From the NCBI GenBank assembly GCA_048526005.1, contig DBFVEH010000021.1, positions 620,001 through 684,000 of the forward strand: a stretch of 64,000 nucleotides of DNA. Direction: 5' to 3'. The notes beneath the pieces are model-generated. The model ran no database searches, was not told where the DNA came from, and was given only the letters and a program-made list of their open reading frames with translations. Positions within the stretch are counted from its first letter, which is position 1. Each line of letters begins with the position of its first letter. Shown piece by piece: positions 61,084-64,000 of the stretch. A program made the position numbers and the translations under genes. Origin of the DNA: QALR01 sp900552255 (GTDB lineage Bacteria; Bacillota; Clostridia; Oscillospirales; CAG-272).

Positions 61084-61112
61084 ATCATAGCATTCATATC
61101 ATTATTGGTCAA
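61084..61112 (-). promoter_or_regulatory. Promoter of the toxin mRNA
   Basis: On the minus strand TTGACC (61112-61107) and TATGAT (61089-61084), 17-nt spacing, giving a leader of about 80 nt. Confidence 0.7.
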
Positions 61113-61281
61113 TATTTTTCTCGTTTTTGAAATATTTTTATTCAAATTATAGACAAAGTCCGGTTTCATCCCCGGTTAAAATCGGAGCCAAATGCGGATC
61201 ATTTTTTTATCTTGCGTTTCTTCTTATTTTATAGTACAATCATTTACTACACCAAACAATAATTGAACAGAGGTGTTTTCT

Positions 61282-61755
61282 ATGGCCAAATCAATCTGCG
61301 GGCTCGACTGCGCGAAGTGTACCGTCAAAGACGCCTGCGGTGGATGCAGTACACAAAAAGGAGTTCCGTTTCACGGCGGATGCGTCGTCGCGGCATGCTG
61401 CGGAAATGAAGGCTGTGAGCACAGCGGCAAATTCTCGGAAGACGTCTGTGAGCTAAAAGAACAGCTGATCGCGGAATTCAACGCCCTCGGCATTGAAGAT
61501 ATGGAAGAAGTGAAAAATCTAAACGCTCTTACCGGCTCCTATATCAATCTCAAATATACGCTTCCGAACGGACAAGCCGTAAAGCTGCTCGACGACAGTA
61601 AAGTATATTTAGGAAATCAAATCTGCAAAAAAGGCAGCGACAGGTGCTACGGGCTCGCCGCAGATGAAAGCAATCTCTTGGTTTGTGAATACGGCGAGAA
61701 CGGCTCAGACGCGGAAATAATCTTATATAAAAAACGGAAAAATCCAAAAGAATAA
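61282..61755 (+). CDS. DUF3795 cysteine-rich protein
   Basis: 157 residues. The N-terminal half is a Cys-rich module: CGLDCAKCTVKDACGGCS, then GGCVVAACCGNEGC, likely binding zinc or an Fe-S cluster. The C-terminal half is a beta-rich domain (YINLKYTLPNGQAVKLLDDS). The ATG at 61282 was preferred over GTG 61273, which has no suitable ribosome binding site. The function is unknown. Confidence 0.75.
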   Translation: MAKSICGLDCAKCTVKDACGGCSTQKGVPFHGGCVVAACCGNEGCEHSGKFSEDVCELKEQLIAEFNALGIEDMEEVKNLNALTGSYINLKYTLPNGQAVKLLDDSKVYLGNQICKKGSDRCYGLAADESNLLVCEYGENGSDAEIILYKKRKNPKE

Positions 61756-61796
61756 CCATCGACGCCGGAATACCGGCTTTATCCGAAATCAAGATG

Positions 61797-61826
61797 AAAA
61801 GCCTTGCTGCAAGCAAGGCTTTTCAT
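61797..61826 (+). terminator. Bidirectional terminator
   Basis: AAAAGCCTTGCTG and CAAGCAAGGCTTTT, a 12-bp stem between the DUF3795 gene and the convergent lipoprotein gene; T runs on both strands. Confidence 0.85.
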
Positions 61827-61865
61827 CTTTTCTTATGTAAAAATCATCACAATGCTTTCCCGTTC

Positions 61866-62537
61866 TTATTTCGCCGAAAAATAGGAAAGCGGGGACATCT
61901 CGTCGAAGCTGCCGTCTCCCTCCGTCACAATAATGCCCATGATAAAATCATCGATCTTCCGGATATAATATTTTTGTTCGATGGAAAAATCATAGTCCGG
62001 ATAATACGCTTCATAGGAGAGCTCGAGGAAATCGAACCCGCCGACGGCAACAGTCTGCTCGCTCGATTTCGTATACTGGATCGTCGTCTGCTTTTCAAGA
62101 TTGCCCGTCAAAGCGGCGGCATAATCCTGTTCGCTGAAGGTCTCTGTATCCATGCCCTGGACCTTGATATTTTCATACAGCACGATCACGTTCATACCGG
62201 TCATGGAATCGACCGCAAACATATCGTAAACCGTAGTCTTTTTGAGCAGCTCCTTTTTCAGGGCATCCTCGTCTCCGTTCTCATCAAGTCCGGACATTTT
62301 GAGAAGCTCTTCTCTGTCATAAAATTCCCACCCCTCGGGAAGCGCAAATTTCATTCCTGAAAAATCGCTCACATACGCACCCAACTCGATGACGCCCATA
62401 TCAAAATCCGCGGTACCATCGTCCATGCTGCCGACGAATAATTTCTGTAAAACCTCCGAAAAAGTGCACGACGCCATCAAAAGCAAAAGCGCCGCTGCGA
62501 TTATGAGGGACACCGCTGTTTTCACTGTTTTTTTCAT
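61866..62537 (-). CDS. Lipoprotein of unknown function
   Basis: 223 residues. The signal peptide MKKTVKTAVSLIIAAALLLL ends in MASC with Cys23. The mature part is acidic with a beta-rich domain (FALPEGWEFYDREELLKMSG, VNVIVLYEN-like NVIVLYENIKV) that resembles surface domains of the PsbP/DUF1795-like class only in outline. I do not recognise a named family. The ATG at 62537 sits 5 nt after GGAGG. Confidence 0.7.
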   Translation of the reverse strand: MKKTVKTAVSLIIAAALLLLMASCTFSEVLQKLFVGSMDDGTADFDMGVIELGAYVSDFSGMKFALPEGWEFYDREELLKMSGLDENGDEDALKKELLKKTTVYDMFAVDSMTGMNVIVLYENIKVQGMDTETFSEQDYAAALTGNLEKQTTIQYTKSSEQTVAVGGFDFLELSYEAYYPDYDFSIEQKYYIRKIDDFIMGIIVTEGDGSFDEMSPLSYFSAK

Positions 62538-62659
62538 CATGACCTCCCGCCGTGAGAACGGCACATTCAAATTGTGATCTCATCTATTATCGAATCTATT
62601 ATCGAAATATTTTCTGATTCTGCTGTACACAGCACGATTCACAAACACCTACGGGATTT

Positions 62660-63841
62660 TTACGCGCGGTATACACCGAGGACAGCTTTCTCCAATCTCT
62701 CGAGAGCCTCGGCAAGCACACGGCGCGGGCAGGCGAGATTCAGCCTCTCGAAGCCTTCTCCGCCCCGTCCGAAAATATAGCCCTCGTCGAGGAAAAGATA
62801 AGCTTTTTTTCTCATCAGCGCCTCCAGCTCCTGCTTAGGAAGCCCCAATGCGCGGAAATCGAGCCACAGAAGATAGGTCCCTTCAAGCTCCGTCGCCTTG
62901 ACAAACGGCAGATGCTCCCTTAAAAAAGCCGTGACAAAGGTTTTGTTCGCGTCTATATAGCAAATCACCTCACGCATCCATTCCTCACCATGCTCATAGG
63001 CGAGTTCCGTCGCCTTGTAGCTGAGTGCATTCAGCGAAAAATGTCCGCGTGCGCGCATGACCGCTTCTCTGCGCCGTTCATCCGAAATAAAAATATTCGA
63101 CGCCTGCATCCCCGCCAAATTGAACGTCTTGCCGGGAGACGTGCATACCGCGCAGTTGTCGCGGTATTTCTCTTCCAGATTCATCATGGAAACATGCCGA
63201 TACCCCGGCATGATCAGATCAAAATGGATCTCATCCGACAGGATGAACACATCGTTTGCAAGACAGATCTCCGCGATCCGGCGGAGCTCCTCCTCCGTCC
63301 ACACGCGCCCTACCGGATTGTGCGGACTGCAAAAGATATAGAGTTTGACCTCCTCACGCTTCGCCTTTTCTTCAAAATCCGCAAAATCGATCGTATATCG
63401 GCCGTCCTTTTCGATAAGCTCGTTTTCCACGACATGGCAGCGGTTGAATTCAGCGGCCCCCCGAAACGGATAATAAACCGGCGAGGTGATCATCACGCTG
63501 TCGCCCGGTTTTGTGAAAACACCCACCATATGCCGCAGGGCCGGCACAACGCCGGCATATTCGACAAACCATTCTTTTTTCGGTGAAAAGCCGTGACGAC
63601 GTTCCATCCAGCCTGTCACCGCCTGATAATACGCGTCCGTCGCATGCGTATAGCCGAGAATCGATGTATCGAGATACTCTTTCAGTCCCTCGACGATCTC
63701 GGGCGCGTTTTTGAATTCCATATCCGCCACCGACAGCGGCACGATATCGTCCGGAAGGTCCGGAACCTCCTCCCGCATTTCATCCCATTTGCCGGAGCCG
63801 ACGCCATAGCGCGGAATCAGCGTTTCAAAATCGTATTTCAT
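62660..63841 (-). CDS. PatB/MalY-type aminotransferase (cystathionine beta-lyase family)
   Basis: 393 residues, class I/II PLP enzyme that cleaves C-S bonds in cystathionine or cysteine. VADMEFKNAPEIVEGLKE at the start and SPHNPVGRVWTEEEL, LSDEIHFDLIMPG and the PLP lysine in SPGKTFNLAGMQ are all family motifs. It could supply homocysteine, or release ammonia, pyruvate and sulfide. Gene order: downstream of an unidentified gene on the same strand, 12 nt away. Confidence 0.9.
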   Translation of the reverse strand: MKYDFETLIPRYGVGSGKWDEMREEVPDLPDDIVPLSVADMEFKNAPEIVEGLKEYLDTSILGYTHATDAYYQAVTGWMERRHGFSPKKEWFVEYAGVVPALRHMVGVFTKPGDSVMITSPVYYPFRGAAEFNRCHVVENELIEKDGRYTIDFADFEEKAKREEVKLYIFCSPHNPVGRVWTEEELRRIAEICLANDVFILSDEIHFDLIMPGYRHVSMMNLEEKYRDNCAVCTSPGKTFNLAGMQASNIFISDERRREAVMRARGHFSLNALSYKATELAYEHGEEWMREVICYIDANKTFVTAFLREHLPFVKATELEGTYLLWLDFRALGLPKQELEALMRKKAYLFLDEGYIFGRGGEGFERLNLACPRRVLAEALERLEKAVLGVYRA

Positions 63842-63853
63842 TTACCTTCCCTT

Positions 63854-64000
63854 TCAGTTTCCAAGTCCCTCCGAGGGATCCCTGCCCTCATGGACCTGCG
63901 GATAATAGCTGCCGTAGCAATAGTCATACGGCTCGTCAAATTCCATTTTCAGAACGGCAATGCCCAAATTCCGGTCAGGAGATGACTGCGGCAGCGATTT
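63854..64000 (-). CDS. C-terminal end of an unidentified protein
   Basis: The last 48 residues of a gene running off the window: KSLPQSSPDRNLGIAVLKME, then FDEPYDYCYGSYYPQVHEGR and a Gly/Asn end. I do not recognise it. It precedes the PatB/MalY gene by 12 nt, so the two are probably co-transcribed. Confidence 0.45.
   Translation of the reverse strand, partial: KSLPQSSPDRNLGIAVLKMEFDEPYDYCYGSYYPQVHEGRDPSEGLGN

Overview
The window is from an anaerobic, endospore-forming member of the Clostridia (Bacillota) with moderately high GC. The evidence is sporulation genes (spoVAC, spoVAD, spoVAE, a YlmC/YmxH-type protein), the Gram-positive ricT-holB-darA order, a zinc-ribbon S14, several ferredoxin or radical-SAM enzymes, lipoproteins with Gram-positive signal peptides and a holin-like type I toxin. 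I cannot name the genus.

Region 1 (1-8180) is accessory DNA, AT-richer than the rest and partly decayed. It starts inside an hsdS gene, followed by a TIR-like effector gene broken by one frameshift, a decayed remnant of a second hsdR 5' end, an FRG-domain gene and an intact hsdR whose start overlaps the FRG gene by 8 nt. A mobilizable element follows: candidate oriT, MobC, a MOBP-type relaxase pseudogene carrying a second gene nested in another frame, and a 56-aa accessory protein. It ends beside the 3' end of a tRNA-Leu gene.

Region 2 (8180-20050) is core and semi-core: two tRNA-Leu genes, an orphan AgrC-like sensor kinase, the darA-holB-ricT operon, the spoVAC-AD-AE operon, a ferredoxin, a 92-bp tandem repeat, a three-gene cassette (D-aspartate ligase family, aspartate racemase family, MurE ligase) that points to D-Asp-branched peptidoglycan, and a DMT transporter.

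Region 3 (20050-26970, minus strand) is an eight-gene metal/heme operon: DUF3793 protein, flavodoxin, ZIP transporter, flavodoxin-like protein, FecCD permease, ATPase, binding lipoprotein and a HemN-family radical SAM enzyme resembling anaerobic heme-degrading ChuW/HutW. A good promoter and two identical GTTAG-N6-CTAAC palindromes precede it.

Region 4 (27100-42620) mixes housekeeping and envelope genes: lipid kinase, valS, DUF4349 lipoprotein, two candidate structured RNAs with their own promoters and terminators, tsf and rpsB, a PRC-barrel sporulation protein, a QueG-like ferredoxin protein, a heterodimeric ABC exporter, an M6-type peptidase without a signal peptide and a cyclophilin lipoprotein.

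Region 5 (42745-58990, minus strand) is the complete S10-spc-alpha ribosomal supercluster, rpsJ to rplQ, with secY, adk, map, a KOW protein, infA and rpoA. Region 6 (59550-64000) holds a TSCPD protein, an amidohydrolase, tRNA-Arg, a type I toxin-antitoxin pair, a Cys-rich DUF3795 protein, a lipoprotein, a PatB/MalY-type C-S lyase and the end of an unidentified gene.
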